A model generated the notes under the pieces. That model did not search any database, was not told the origin of the DNA, and was given only the letters and a program-made list of their open reading frames with translations. A stretch of 64,000 bases of DNA from Dipteronia dyeriana (taxonomy: Eukaryota; Streptophyta; Magnoliopsida; Sapindales; Sapindaceae), in NCBI GenBank assembly GCA_032871835.1, contig CM065298.1, positions 92,379,891 through 92,443,890 on the forward strand, written 5' to 3'. Each line of letters opens with the position of its first letter. The first letter of the stretch is position 1. The position numbers were made by a program, and so were the translations under genes. This document shows positions 35,657 through 47,831 of the stretch, in pieces.

Positions 35657-36601
35657 TTAGGAGTTACAAAACACCTTCACTGCCATCTTCTCCCGTATGG
35701 TGGGCATATCATCTTCTGTCTAATCGTACTAGATCCTATCTGCCAGTATGTACTCTATCAGCCTCAATGTATGCACCCCACAATTACAACTGCAATGCAC
35801 GACATAGACACGTATTACAAAGATAATATTTTTTATTGGATCGTGTGTACGTACTATTATATGATAATACCTTTGTTATTGTTGCAGCAGAGCTGTTTTT
35901 GACAGCAAGCTCACTCCAAAAGCTCTATTCTCCCTCTTGAACTTCTCCCTACCGGGTGGCCTGTCATCGTGAAACCCAGACTAATTCAACATGGAAGGGA
36001 GAAACCACCTGAGTGGCCGTACCTGGCATTTCCTTATGTTGACGGGGACCTCCTGTCTGAAAGGGTCTAGGATATGTATCATCTCAGCAATCAAGTTCAC
36101 ACTGGCCACAAGCCAATGCTGGCGTCCGATGTTGCAAGGAATAAGAACCTGTACCAAGGAATAACAAAACTTATGTTCACCACAATTATGGGAGAAACAA
36201 AATATGGAAATCATTTTATAACACTTACCATGTCAACCTTGTGCCAGAGCTGGCTTCCTCCCGGGAGAAATCCACGTACCACCATAAGGTCTTCTGCAGA
36301 CCACATGTACTGCAAGACCTTCCACCCCAGCGTCTTGACTTCACCATCATCACTGCGAGGCATTATTTTCTCCCACTGGTACTTCAATAATGGATATGGA
36401 CAAACAAATTATCATTGTGAGTGAGGATCAATTCATTGATAAATAAGTACACACAAAACAACAAACACTTACAAAGAACTGAGTTCCTAGAATGTTTATC
36501 CTCTGGTTGTAAACATTGGGGTATGCTCGTTGATGCTTCCGTAAGATGGCCAAGTACGCGTCCATATGCTGCAAAAATATTTAGAAACACTGTTACAAAT
36601 C

Positions 36602-37227
36602 AAGCACAAAAAAAGTCAAATCCAGAAAAAATTAGTTGCCTACCGAGTCAAAAAAACTCCATGTAGTTCTCTTCGAATCTGTGGAACCAACCCACATCTA
36701 CCGGCTCCATGATACCAACATCACGCCTATATAAACCAATTTTATGAATATCAGACAAATTAAAAAGATTAGCGTTGGTGGAGAAATAAAGTAACACATC
36801 TGATACTTATAAACCTCATGTTGAACTGTTCTTCTTGTATGCTTTGTAGGCCTCCAACTGCTCAGCATCTACCAACGCTGTAGGATTGAATGTATGCTCT
36901 GATGCTACCGAACAATTCAAGCATAAAAAAAGTCAAACTTAGAAAAAATTAGTTATCTACCGAGTCAAACAACTCCATGTAGTTCTCTTCGAATCTGTAG
37001 AACCAACCTATGTCTATCGGCTCCATGATATCAACATCGCGCCTGTATAAACCAATTTTATAAATATCAGACAAATTAAACAGATTAACGTTGGTGCAGA
37101 AATAAAGTAACACATCTGATACTTACAAACCCCATGTTGAACTGTTCTTCTTATATATTTTGTAGGCCTCCAACTGCCCAGCATCTACCAACTCTGTAGG
37201 ATTGAATGTATGCTCTGATGCTACCGG
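36602..37227 (-). repeat. Tandem duplication, ~317-bp period, in the Ulp1-like gene
   Basis: 36602-36918 and 36919-37227 repeat the same exon/intron segment (TCCATGTAGTTCTCTTCGAA, CAGACAAATTAAA, GTAGGCCTCCAACTGC, GATGCTACCG in both), with roughly 90% identity by eye. It duplicates a coding exon of the protein. Confidence 0.85.
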
Positions 37228-39404
37228 TATTGTCCTAGGACTCTTTGGGCAAGTCGGGTCATCGTATGGGCTGACCAGCTGCCACCCGCGCTTACGGGCA
37301 CGGGGGATACGGAGGATACTGGGTGTGTCGGTGGGAGGAGGAAGGATCTCGTGATGAACTGGGTGTGATGATGGGAGGAAGAGGGATCCCGTGGGATGAT
37401 ACGACTATGACAGTGGGAGGAGGAGGGGTCTCATACGGTGTAACTGCAGAGCCAAGTTCAGTGGAAGAACCCCTAAGATGGCGATTTCATTCGGACGAAG
37501 TCTCCTGCACCTCCAGAAGTAAAGGAAATTTAGGTGTACTGTCAGTACCAGTCTCCTGGTGTCGGCTAGAGCCTCCAGTGTCTATATCGGTGCCCTGTGT
37601 ATCAGGTCCGGTCACTTGTGTATCGGGTACGGTACCATATGTCTCTGGTCTAGTACCGGGCATACCACATACGTCTCTGGCCGGGTTTGTCCCGGCGACA
37701 GGACTACGTCCACCCACGAAGTCTCTGTATGAATCATCTCGATCATAGAACTGTGGGCTCTTTCTTGTTGTTTGTGATGTCGATCCCTACAAAGCTTGGA
37801 CTAAGTCCATCAATTGTTGATGCTGCCTGTTTCATTCTTCATCACTTCTCCGTAGATCATCCCGTAAAGCTAGGGTTGAACCCTCCAATTCTTGTATTCT
37901 AAGCTCCAGCCATTCCTGAAAACAAGTACACAATGTCAGTCATGCACACGTACATGCGTTTGAAACAAATAAATGCAGAACAACAATTTTAACATACCTC
38001 GCGTGCCCTTACACCGTCTCTTCTTGAGCTATCTGCAGCATTGTATCCTGTCATCGTAAATCGTATGCGCCGCTGCCTCAGGGTCTCTCACGGGGAAACT
38101 CTATGTTCATATGCATCTCTTCATTGACATAACGTTACTCTACCTCCGGTATAACGTCCTGCTCACTCGGACTCCCCCTCACTGAATCCGGTATACCTTC
38201 TTGTCCGCCACCCAAAGGATCCGGTATCACCTCCACTATTCCCGTATAATAGGGTTCACCCCTCTCAGCTTGGGTGGCCACCAATTATGTCCTTGCAAAC
38301 ATCTGAAAACGTTGTTAGAACGTTGTGTAATTGAATTTAGTTATTAACATTAACAAGTTAGACACTTACATGATCTGTGAATATATTCAACAACCTATCC
38401 CTCCCCCCCCTCGGTTGTACACCCACTTTAGAATTTGGGGATACATATCGGTAGCCACCAGAGTCTCGAATTGAGTCCCAAGCTCGAGGATCACCTCGAA
38501 AGCAAAAATCTACAAATTAATATATGTTATTTCCAAATTCTGTATAGACGATTACAAACGTAAACAATTTTATTCATAAAACGCTTACCAAAAGGGTGTA
38601 AGACAAACCATAATTGTTGTACGCCTCTGCCATATGTTTGTCACGTCCCTTTGCTTGTTGGCGTTTCTGGAACCGCTCCCATCGCACGTCAAGTGCATGC
38701 TTGAATGAAATTATGGAATAACTGTACACATGTACACCTCACGGGAACGCGTCAAAACTGTCCAGATCATCCGTAACTGCCAAACTGGAATTTTGACTCT
38801 CTCGTCCAACCCCATAAGTATCCAGTTCAGCATATAGATGAGGCATAGTTTCACACTATCGTATGCCTGTTGAAACTCACCTTACCTCAGAACATCTCTT
38901 AACTCGAAGAACAAAATCTCGTCCTTACCACCAAAGTACCGTTGATGTAGGCCATTATCCATGCTAACATAGTTGCTCGTATCCGATACTACTCCGAACC
39001 TTAATCTGGTGATTAGGCAGAATTTTACCTTCGAGAACCTCACCTCATGACTGCCTAGCATAAACCACATCTCGTATGAGGGCCCATTATGTTGCACCTC
39101 CCACAGAAGTAGCTGGTGGATAATACCACCCAAAAACTTCTCCAGGCAGGGAATGGTCAATAAATGCCCAAAACAGGACACCCTTAACCGATGTCGGTCT
39201 TCCTCAGCCCATTCTGTAGGGACCCAGTTAATGGTGTCGTCTATCTGGCCAAGGGCATCGAAATGGTCATGGCGAGTGACTTTGCCCTCGTACCACTCTT
39301 CCACTGGAGTTTTAAGTGACTCCCTCAACCGATTCATCATCTGAAATTAAACAACAACATAATTAATTTTTTAGCCCTGTGAAATCCTCAGAAATAACAA
39401 GCTC

Positions 39405-39995
39405 TAACCTTAACAAAAGCTTGCGAGCTTTTATCATGAAGCTCCGAGCTTTTGTGTAAAATCTCGAATCGAGCTTTTGTATAAAAGCATACAAAAGCTC
39501 GGAGCTTTTCTATACAAGCTGCGAGGTTTTATATAAAACTCAGAGTTTTTGTATAAAAACTTTGAGATTTTGTACAAAAGCTCATATCGATGAGTTTTTA
39601 TAAAACCTCGATCAGATCTTTTGTATAAAAACTTTGAGAATTTGTACAAAAGCTTGGATCGAGGTTTTGTAAAAGCTCGATCCCAACTTTTGTACAAAAG
39701 CTCGACGCTGTTATAAAAGCTCGGACAATCTTTTGTAAAAAAACTTTGAGCTTTTATTTAAAAGCTGGATTATACGGTTTTATAAAAGCTCGGATCAAGC
39801 TTTTGTATAAAACCTCAGAGCTTTTGTACAAAAGCTCGGATCGAGGTTTTATAAAAGCTGAGAGCTTTTTTAAATCCTTGATTCGAGCTTTTATATAAAA
39901 GCTCGAAGCTTTAATATAAAAGCGTCGAGCTTTTATACAAAAGATCGAAGCTTTTATACAAAAGCTCCGAGATTTTATACAAATGCTCGAAGCTC
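39405..39995. repeat. Right palindromic AGCTTTTATAAAAGCT array
   Basis: Same kind of array as at 17733-18190: AGCTTTTGTA(T/C)AAAAGCTC and AGCTTTTATATAAAAGCTCG recur about every 20-40 bp. It fills most of intron 1 of the Ulp1-like gene. The other array lies in the matching place before the transposase. Confidence 0.8.
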
Positions 39996-40264
39996 GATTT
40001 CATCTTCTTCAACAACTTTTTTACAAATACAAACCCATAACCTAACTCATTTTTATTCTTAGATCCATTTTCATTCTCAGATCTACAAATAAAACCTAAT
40101 CTAACATTTCATTCAATTAATCAACAACCAAAATGATAAAAATTCAATGCTCAACTAACCTCGATCGATTGTAATATTCTGTTCAACGATAAATTGGTTT
40201 CCAAGTTTCGGTACCGTCGCCGTGAACACGAAACCATCGATTCACTTTTTTTTTTTTTTTACTT

Positions 40265-40408
40265 TTTCTCTCTTTCTTCACAACGAAAGTGATGGCATGA
40301 GTATTTTGGTCTCCACACTTTAAATGGTGCATTTTAAACATGATTTATTAATTTGGTGCTATTTGCATAACAGCCCCCTAAAAATGTGCCATTAATTTTT
40401 TGAACCCT
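40265..40408 (-). repeat. Right terminal inverted repeat of MULE-2
   Basis: Counterpart of 17387-17530. The 9-bp TSD ATTGTTATG follows at 40409-40417. Confidence 0.6.
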
Positions 40409-40417
40409 ATTGTTATG

Positions 40418-41344
40418 GGTGGTTCTTTGCCACCCATAAAATAGTGTGTATTTTTGCTCACCCACCTTAACTTGGGGTGAGCATTACGCCCACTTCAATA
40501 GCTTACACACGTCCTCACACTTAACCAAAGTTAACACATCTCATTCTTATTTTTATTCTACCGTTTTTACCCCTTCTTTCTACAAAACATAATGAAAAGA
40601 GAAAAAGACAACAGAAAAGGACAACTCAAGCGACATAAAAAAAAGAACAAAGTAGAAGACGAGAATGTACAATAGCTCAAATCAGATGTACTCATTGTCT
40701 TTTTTTAGAGGTACTCCATCTGATTCTTCTTTTTCCTCTTGTCTATATATGTTATTGATAATGTAATTTTTGTATTCTTTGCGGTACCGAATATTCATGC
40801 TATTGTACCTAATATTACAAAAACTAAGATGAAATTTAGTTTTTTAATTAATTTGATTAATCGATTTTCATTGTTGGGTGGAAATATGCTCTAAATCAGT
40901 CTCGTTTTCTTTATTGGTTTGTGATATGTTTATTTTCATACTCAATATGTTTATTAATTGAATTCAAATACAAAATAGAGAATCAATACAAATACATAAT
41001 TTATAACTTATACACGTATACTACTAACTTTCTCACAAAATTGATCAGACTGTCAATCGTTTGAAGTTATATTATTTTTATAGTTATTGGCATTCCTAAT
41101 CTTTATATTCTTTACTTCACAGAATCAAAATACCATGATACCTAATATTACAAAAACTTATAAAGATAAAATCAAGTTGTTTTGATTAATTTGATTAATC
41201 AAATTTCATTGTTTTTTGATTGATTTTTGAAGTTAGTTTTTGTTCATTGAAGGGAAATTTAGAACAATTATCTTTACTTCTTAAGAAAATAAAATAAAGT
41301 CAATAGTGTTAAAAATGACAGGTACATGAACGACAATTGTATTT
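40418..41344. other. AT-rich spacer
   Basis: No gene recognised. TAATATTACAAAAACT(T/A)A occurs twice (~40810 and ~41145) with similar surroundings, suggesting an old direct repeat of a few dozen bases. Confidence 0.4.
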
Positions 41345-44248
41345 ATGGAAAATCATGAAGATGAATTTAATACTCAATTAGTAGTGAAGAATGTAATGAT
41401 GATATGCACTCAGATTCTGATTCTGAAAGTGTTAATATTTTGGCTGATGGTGAGAAAAAAGGAAGAGATTTCCATGAGGCAAAAATATGTTAGACTCCAC
41501 TAATTGGTATGAATTTTGATAATGTTGAAGATGCATATCAATATTACAATTCATATTCTAGAAGTGTTGGTTTTAGTGTGAGAAAACACAAACTCAATAG
41601 AAACAGACGAGGTGTAGTTCGAAAAAAAACTATTTATTTGCTCTTGTGAAGGTTCTAACAGTACAAAGCAACTCCACAGAAAAAAAAAAGAATATTTGAA
41701 TGTGAGGCAAATATTGAGATCAAAATCAACAAAAATAAAAAATATGTTATGACAAAATTCATTATCAAACATACTCATGATCTTGTTCCGGCATCGAGTT
41801 CATATATTTTGAGGTCACAACGAAAAATACAACCTTTGCAAGCCGGTTTGATTAATCAAATGCACTTTGCTAGATTAAAACCATCACAGATATTCTCATA
41901 CATGGCCACAGAAGCAAGAGGGTCTCAGCACTTGAATGTCATTGAAGCTGATTGCAATAATTTCATAATGAGGAAGCGCGCTGAATTTCTAAAAAAAGGT
42001 GATACAAAGTGTTTGTTTGAATATTTTAATCAAAAGAAAATCGGTGATAAGTCTTTATTTTATGCAATTAGAACAAATAGTGAGAATGAAATATGGTTGC
42101 TTCTTTTTTGATGGCAAGTCAAGAAGAGATTATGCATTATTTGGTGATGCAATATGCTTTGATACTACATTCAAAACGAACAATTACAACATGATTTGTG
42201 CCCCAATTGTTGGTGTTAATAATCACGGTCAGAGTGTACTATTTGGATGTGGTTTGTTAGATGGAGAGACAACTGAAGCATGTAAGTGGTTATTCACTGT
42301 TTTTTTACAAGCCATGGAAGGAAAAGAACCCGAAACTGTATTTACAGATCAAGCTCAAGCAATTGTTGCTGCCATTAGTGAAGTGTTCCCTAATTCTCAT
42401 CACCGACTCTGCTTATGGAATATATTTCAGAATTCTACAAAGAGGTTGCGTCAAGTTTCTATTGAGTTTAAAACATTCTCAAAAAAATTCAAAAAATGTG
42501 TATACTACCCAAAAACGGTTAAAGAGTTTGAATCAGAATGACAAGCTTTACTTGATGACTATGGACTGGGGGAAAATACTTGGCTGGAAGGTTTATATAA
42601 ATTGTATGAAAAATGGGCACAGGTCTATGCTTGGTCTCACTCTTGTGTAGGTATGACAACATCACTGAGAAGTGAAAGCATATATAAGCTTTTGAAAAAG
42701 TTTTTTTAAAAGAAAACTTATTCTTCGTGATTTTGTTGTGCAATATGATAAAGTTGTAGTAGATTGAAGGGAAAAGAAGAGGTTTGTGGAAACTGCCACT
42801 ATACAAACAAAGCGTAACTTATTTTGGGCTTGGAATGTGGAGGATGCAGCATCAAAGTTTTATACAAAGAAGATATTTCATTATTTCCAAGATGAGTTAA
42901 AGAAACTCGTAGATTGGAGGTTAGAATTCGAAAATGATGATGGGAAAACATGCAAATACAAAGTTGTGAAATTACTGACCAGAAATTTAGAGACTCGAGA
43001 AATAAAGTGGTCAGTCATTTATATCCCTTATACTCAATCAGTAAGTTGTAGTTGTAGAAATTTTGAATTTGATGGTATCCTTTGTACACATGCATTGAAA
43101 TTATTCTGTGAGTTGGAATTTTCAAGTTTACCATCTAAGTATTATTTAAAGAAGTGTAGCAATGATGTTACATATGGGCTTGATTTTGATATAGATATAG
43201 AAGCACTTAAAAGTAATTTGGACTCATCTTCCATAGTTCAATATAGTGAATTATCTCATATTGCAAAGAGAATAATAGTAAAAGGTGCAATGAATGACCA
43301 ATCATACACATTTGTGAAGTCAGAATTGTTGAAATTGGAGGAAAAGGTGAAAAGTCTTAAAAATTATGAACAACTACATGCTGGAACAAATGATGATATA
43401 AATTCTCATAATCACGAGAATAATGATGGTGAAAATATAAGGTTGTGTGACCCAAAAATTCAGAAGTCTGTAGGTCGAGGTAAAGGTAGAATGAAAAATG
43501 CGTTGGAAGCTAAATACTCAAATAAGAAAATGTCATCTAAAAGAAAGAGTACGTGTTGGTGTATATATACAATTATTTTATCTTGTCAGATTTTTATTTT
43601 ATTTTATAGTTGTTTATTACATTTTTATAACTTTTATTTACTACTGTTAACAGATTGCGAGGAACCAACTCCACATGTTGATGCTCTTAAAAAACAATCG
43701 CATGTGGATGAGTTTCAAAAAAAAAATCACATGGAGATGAGGTAAGTGGCTTATCAAATATATATATATATATATATATATATCCAATTATTTGCAATGA
43801 ACTTTCATAGTAGAAATATATTATTGATGTTCATATTGTATTAATATTTAGGAATCATCTGGACAACCAAATCAAAACTACATGGGTACACATTATTCTG
43901 ACGTATTTCAAATTATTTCTGACGGTCAAGGCATTCTTTATCAAAACAATTGGAGTACACACAATGTTAATGGCTTTCTGGTTGTTCCGAATGGTGAAGG
44001 CAACATTCCTCAACAAAACCATCCATATACTCATTATCCTAATGGATTTCCAAATGTTCCTGTTGGACAAAGAATTCCTTACCATCCTTTTAGGTATCAA
44101 ATTGAACATCCATTGGCGTACCATTACTCGTATTCACAGGTTTGTCTTGTTTAATTCTTATATAAGTTCCATTGTAATTTTTATTTATTTGGCAAATTAA
44201 CTAGTATTTTTTTTTATCACAAATTGATAGGGACCAAGAACTCAATGA
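41345..44248 (+). pseudogene. FAR1-related sequence (FRS) gene, frameshifted
   Basis: The order is that of FAR1/FHY3 proteins, plant transcription factors derived from MULE transposases. The FAR1 zinc-finger domain at 41500-41790 has MNFDNVEDAYQYYNSY, GFSVRKHK, CSCEG and HTHDLVP. The transposase-like core at 42110-42540 has ICFDTTFKTN, TVFTDQAQAI and VFPNSHHRLCLWN; the usual WH is WN. Then RSESIY at ~42672, and the SWIM finger at ~43045-43110 (CSCRNFEFDGILCTHAL). The three acidic positions survive. Introns are readable: 43549-43653, 43742-43851 and 44140-44230, all GT-AG, with the last exon ending at TGA 44246-44248. Breaks: frameshifts near 41370, 41620, 42070-42100, 42540-42780 and in an A-run at ~43725. 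The core keeps its residues, but no complete product can be made. Confidence 0.75.
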
Positions 44249-45180
44249 CATCTCGTCGACTGAATTTGTCAACGCAAAGAACATATTAGGCTGTTGCAAC
44301 CACATGATTCTTTTGTGTTTTTAGTTCAATAGAGTTTTGTATGTTTCAAACTTTATAAGGAACATAAATCTGAGTTTTGTGAGGAAAGAAAAAAGCTTTG
44401 ATAACAAAGTGAACCATATTCACTAACCCACCACCTAATAAATATAACAGAACCAAAAAAAAAAAGGAAATGGAACATGGCGTTTGACAATTTAGAAATA
44501 GAGCAGTTAATATTAAATCACCAGCAATATATACAGATATATCAACTTAATATAGATATTATTTTAAAAAATAGAGACTTTTTCTATTAAAAAAAAGATA
44601 AAAAAAACGAAAAACAAAAGGGATTATATAAAAAACTTAACAAATTAATTGGGTAAGATTCCATGCTCGTTAAAATAAAAGTAGTTTGTGGATTAATAGA
44701 TTTACAATTTACAAATCGGAACAGAAATAAAAAAAAAAGTAAAATAAAAAACGATTAAAGAGAAGTGGTCGACTCTTACTAGTGACGCGGCCGTAGGCGG
44801 AGAGAGTGAGTCACAGATCGACAGAGGGCCAGATGTCAACGAGAAGAGAAGAGAAGTGGATGTTAGGTCTTAAAGTGTCTGTAGAGAAGAGAAACAGTGA
44901 GAGACTAAGAGTTTGAGACTCTTAGTGAAATTTAGGTTTAGGGTTTCACAACTTTTCTTTATATACTATATGTATAATTTACAGAAAATTATTAATAAAT
45001 TTACAATTTTACTCTTACTAATCGTATCAACCCGTTACCCGTTAAGCTGAATCCGAACATGACACGATTATTAAACGGGTTAAGCGGGTTGACCCGTTTA
45101 TTGACACGACCCATTTAGCCTCAACTCAAACCCGTAATAAATAGGTTTGTGTCGTGTCGTGACTTATATTGATACCCTGT
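44249..45180. other. Spacer with gene-leader-like and GGGTT-rich patches
   Basis: At 44770-44960 a GC-richer patch ends in TTTAGGTTTAGGGTTTCAC, reminiscent of a plant 5' leader on the minus side. At 45020-45170, AACGGGTTAAGCGGGTTGAC and GTGTCGTGTCGTG-type phrases recur; similar strings are common in plant DNA-transposon ends. I cannot assign a family. Confidence 0.3.
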
Positions 45181-45888
45181 TTGCTTTCTATGTGGCATAA
45201 ATATGGACTAGATAGACGATCGACTAAAAATTTGGTCTCCAATGCTTCCTGTTAAGACACATGTTGTGTTAATGATGTGTTCAATTTTATTTTCTATTTT
45301 CTTTTTTATTTTATTTCCTTACCAAAAATAGATGAAAAATTAATATCAGTTATAATTGTTTGCTGAGTCAACCTAAAAAAGGGATGTGCAACAGGCTGTC
45401 TTAAAGTGGACGGTCATGTTGGCAATGTCTATTTTTATTTTGCCATGTCAGCTTGAGGTTTAATATGCACGGTTGCATTAGAGAAAGAATTTTTAATAGA
45501 GTGTCTATTGATTCAATGCAAGCGTGGCTTGCGAAAAAAATATATGTCATGTAGGATTAATAGACATTCTTTAAAAAAATCTTTCTCTAATGCAGCCGTA
45601 CATATTCAACCTCAAGCTGACGTGGTAAAAATCTTTTTAGACATTGTCAACACAACCGTCCACTTTCAGACGGCATGTTGCACAACCTTTTTTTAGGCTG
45701 ACTCAACAAACATTTAAAATTGAAATTAATTTTTCATCTATTTTTTATAAGGAAATAAAATAAAAAAGAAAATAGGAAATAAATTTGGATACGCCATTAA
45801 AACAAAATGTGTTTTAAACGGAAGTATTGGAGACAAAATTTTAGGTTGATCGTATATCAAGTCTATATTTATACCATACAAGAAGCAA
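45181..45888. mobile_element. Fold-back element, two ~345-bp inverted arms
   Basis: Left arm reads TTGCTTTCTATGTGGCATAA... and the right arm, reverse-complemented, TTGCTTCTTGTATGGTATAA.... The pairing runs almost without break: GGTCTCCAATGCTTCC/TGTCTCCAATACTTCC, AAAGTGGACGGT in both, TCAGCTTGAGGTT in both, GCATTAGAGAAAGA in both. The centre is at ~45525-45535 around GCAAGC...GCTTGC. Arms are ~85% alike by eye. No coding capacity. I found no clear target duplication. Confidence 0.8.
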
Positions 45889-46166
45889 GTTCTTTGACAT
45901 TGTTGTCATGTCAACAATAATTCATATGCAAGCCAATTTTGTATTGGAGATACTCTAATAGAGATTAATATTTATTTAGTTGAAAGAATATTATTCCTTT
46001 ATCATCCTGGATCTCAACATTCTACTTGCACTTTCATTATTCGTGTGAGTGCAGGTCATCATCACTTTTAATAAAAATCAGTATCGCTTCATTCTTAATG
46101 TTGGGCTGTTTAATTTCTAATTTTTTTTTTGTTTTGATGCCAGGTTGTGTTTAAATTTCAAGAGTA
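45889..46166. other. Short spacer
   Basis: AT-rich; no feature recognised. Confidence 0.4.
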
Positions 46167-46171
46167 GCTTT

Positions 46172-47287
46172 TGTTGTGTATATATCGAAAACAATATGGT
46201 TTGAATATGTAAAAAGTAACAAACAGAAAAAAGGTTAGGGAAATCGAGACCCGTGTTTCACACGGTGTGCTTAAGATAATTTTATCGTATATAATATCGT
46301 ATGTGTATAGCGATTGTCTTCCAGGATACAACGATTGAACATTGGAAGTGTTAAGCACTAACTACTCTCAGCGAGCTCAAATTAAGTTATAACTTACCAA
46401 GCACAGAAACAAAAAAAAATGAGAAGAGAGAATAACTGTTGCTCTGGAATTTCGTGATTCTAAGAAGGTGTCTTTTGAAGTGTAGACTAGGGTTTCTTAA
46501 ATAATCGAAATCAAAGAGATTGATTTGGAAATTACTTGATAACTACGTTTTAAATGATAAATGAAATTTATTTAAAGAATAATCTTCTAAAAGATTTATT
46601 CCTGATTGATCACTAATTCTGATTACTTAGTGATCAAGTAAGTATCATAATCCAAAATTGATCATTGATTCTGATTACATAGTGATCAAGTAAGTATCAG
46701 AATCCAAAACGAAAATCAACTATTTCCTTAATTTCTTTAACCAAAACAGGAAATTACATTTTTCCTTATCATTCATTTAAAACTGTATGACTTAGGGAAA
46801 CTAATTAATTCTTTCCTTATCAATAAACTAATTTAGGAAACATTAAATTTAGAATAGTAGCAAAAAAAATTTTGTACTCTCACGGTCCAACCGAAGTTGC
46901 ATTCGTATACACAGGGCGCACCCACGTACGATTCGTGCGATCCAATGTTTGAGGTCCTTAATTTGCACCCCCCCCCCCCCCCCCCCCTGCTCGCACGAGA
47001 TAGTCTCTAAGCTACACTTGTTGATAAGGTACTATCATATAACTACTTATATAGTACATATAAGTATTTTACCCAACCAATGCGGGATGCACATTTTTTT
47101 CCTATACAATTGACTCACTTTGAGACTTAATTTCTCATCCACCCATTAATCGATTTATGAGTTTGAGTATACCACTTCGAAGCTCTCATGAAGGAGAATT
47201 CGAATATATATTGATCTTTCATTTAATGAAATCGATCATACTCAAATAATGCTCTCAAACCGCTTGTTTATCATAAATTTTCTAACA
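46172..47287 (-). repeat. Copia-2 3' LTR
   Basis: On the minus strand it begins TGTTAGAAAATTTATG. It contains a ~63-bp tandem duplication (TAGTGATCAAGTAAGTATCA twice, 46628-46700) absent from the other LTR, and a C20 run at 46968-46987 where the other LTR has CCCCCTACCC. Confidence 0.85.
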
Positions 47288-47831
47288 ATCCCCCCGTGAA
47301 TGAAATTGACCTAGGAGACATGAGAGATGACCTTTGGTAAGTTCAAATGGTCGAAACCTGTATAGGATATGCATGTGTTACCCTTTGAACCTTCCCCTGT
47401 AAAGGTATGCTTACTTTACAGGTTGATCAGTAGATGTGATATTCTTGAACTGTTTTGTCGTTTTATGTAAACGATAGCACACATCACACAGGCATCTTAT
47501 ATACCCAATTTGGTTCTCACTGTTATGTTCGTTTTGGCCATGAACATGCGTCTTGTTTTGTGAGTCATTGGAGAATATAGCCATTCATTATTCTCTTTTA
47601 TAAGTGGCTCCACTTCTCTCTCACATAGGTGATTTCTTAATTAAGAGTAACCCGCATTACCCTGCTCGGATTTCTATTGCATGGAATATTGACGTATAAG
47701 AATCATTAAAAACATAGTTTAACCTTTTCTCTACGGTCATCACTGTTTCATCATAGGAGTGGACTAGAGGGTAAACCCCCTACAATAATCCAACTAAATC
47801 TTACAACTTGTTGTCCCAATGAACCTAGATC

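Larger units (their letters stand above)
35657..40237 (-). pseudogene. DUF1985 / Ulp1 (C48) protease-like gene in MULE-2
   Basis: Exon 1 is inferred from ATG at 40237 (MVSCSRRRYRNLETN...) to a GAG|GTTAGT donor at 40160. Intron 1 (39341-40159) ends in TTTCAG and joins in frame to exon 2 at 39340. Exon 2 carries a DUF1985-type domain: MWFMLGSHEVRFSKVKF, ITRLRFG. A Ser/Thr/Pro-rich middle follows at 37480-37720. The C-terminal protease has the triad in order: His in IGRQHWLVASV (~36120), Asp in IHILDPF (~36080), Cys in CNCGVHTLRLIEYILAG (~35780, after an intron 35797-35872). A stop lies just before the Cys block, and two follow it. Ulp1 proteases cut SUMO from proteins in the nucleus. The role in MULEs is unknown. 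Confidence 0.65.
17387..40408. mobile_element. MULE-2: Ulp1-carrying Mutator-like element split by a copia element
   Basis: A perfect 9-bp duplication, ATTGTTATG, flanks the element at 17378-17386 and 40409-40417. The ends are diverged inverted repeats. Subtracting the nested copia element and its TSD (14,098 bp) leaves ~8.9 kb. The left half encodes a MULE transposase (+). The right half encodes a DUF1985/Ulp1-like protein (-), so the two genes converge. This matches the layout reported for 'Kaonashi' MULEs, which carry Ulp1-like genes. Both genes have a 5' intron full of AGCTTTTATAAAAGCT-type repeats. The transposase has lost a catalytic Asp, so the copy is non-autonomous. Confidence 0.75.

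Noticed and set aside
37323..37748. 141-residue plus-strand ORF
   Set aside because: It is antisense to the Ser/Thr/Pro-rich middle of the Ulp1-like gene, which explains its open frame.
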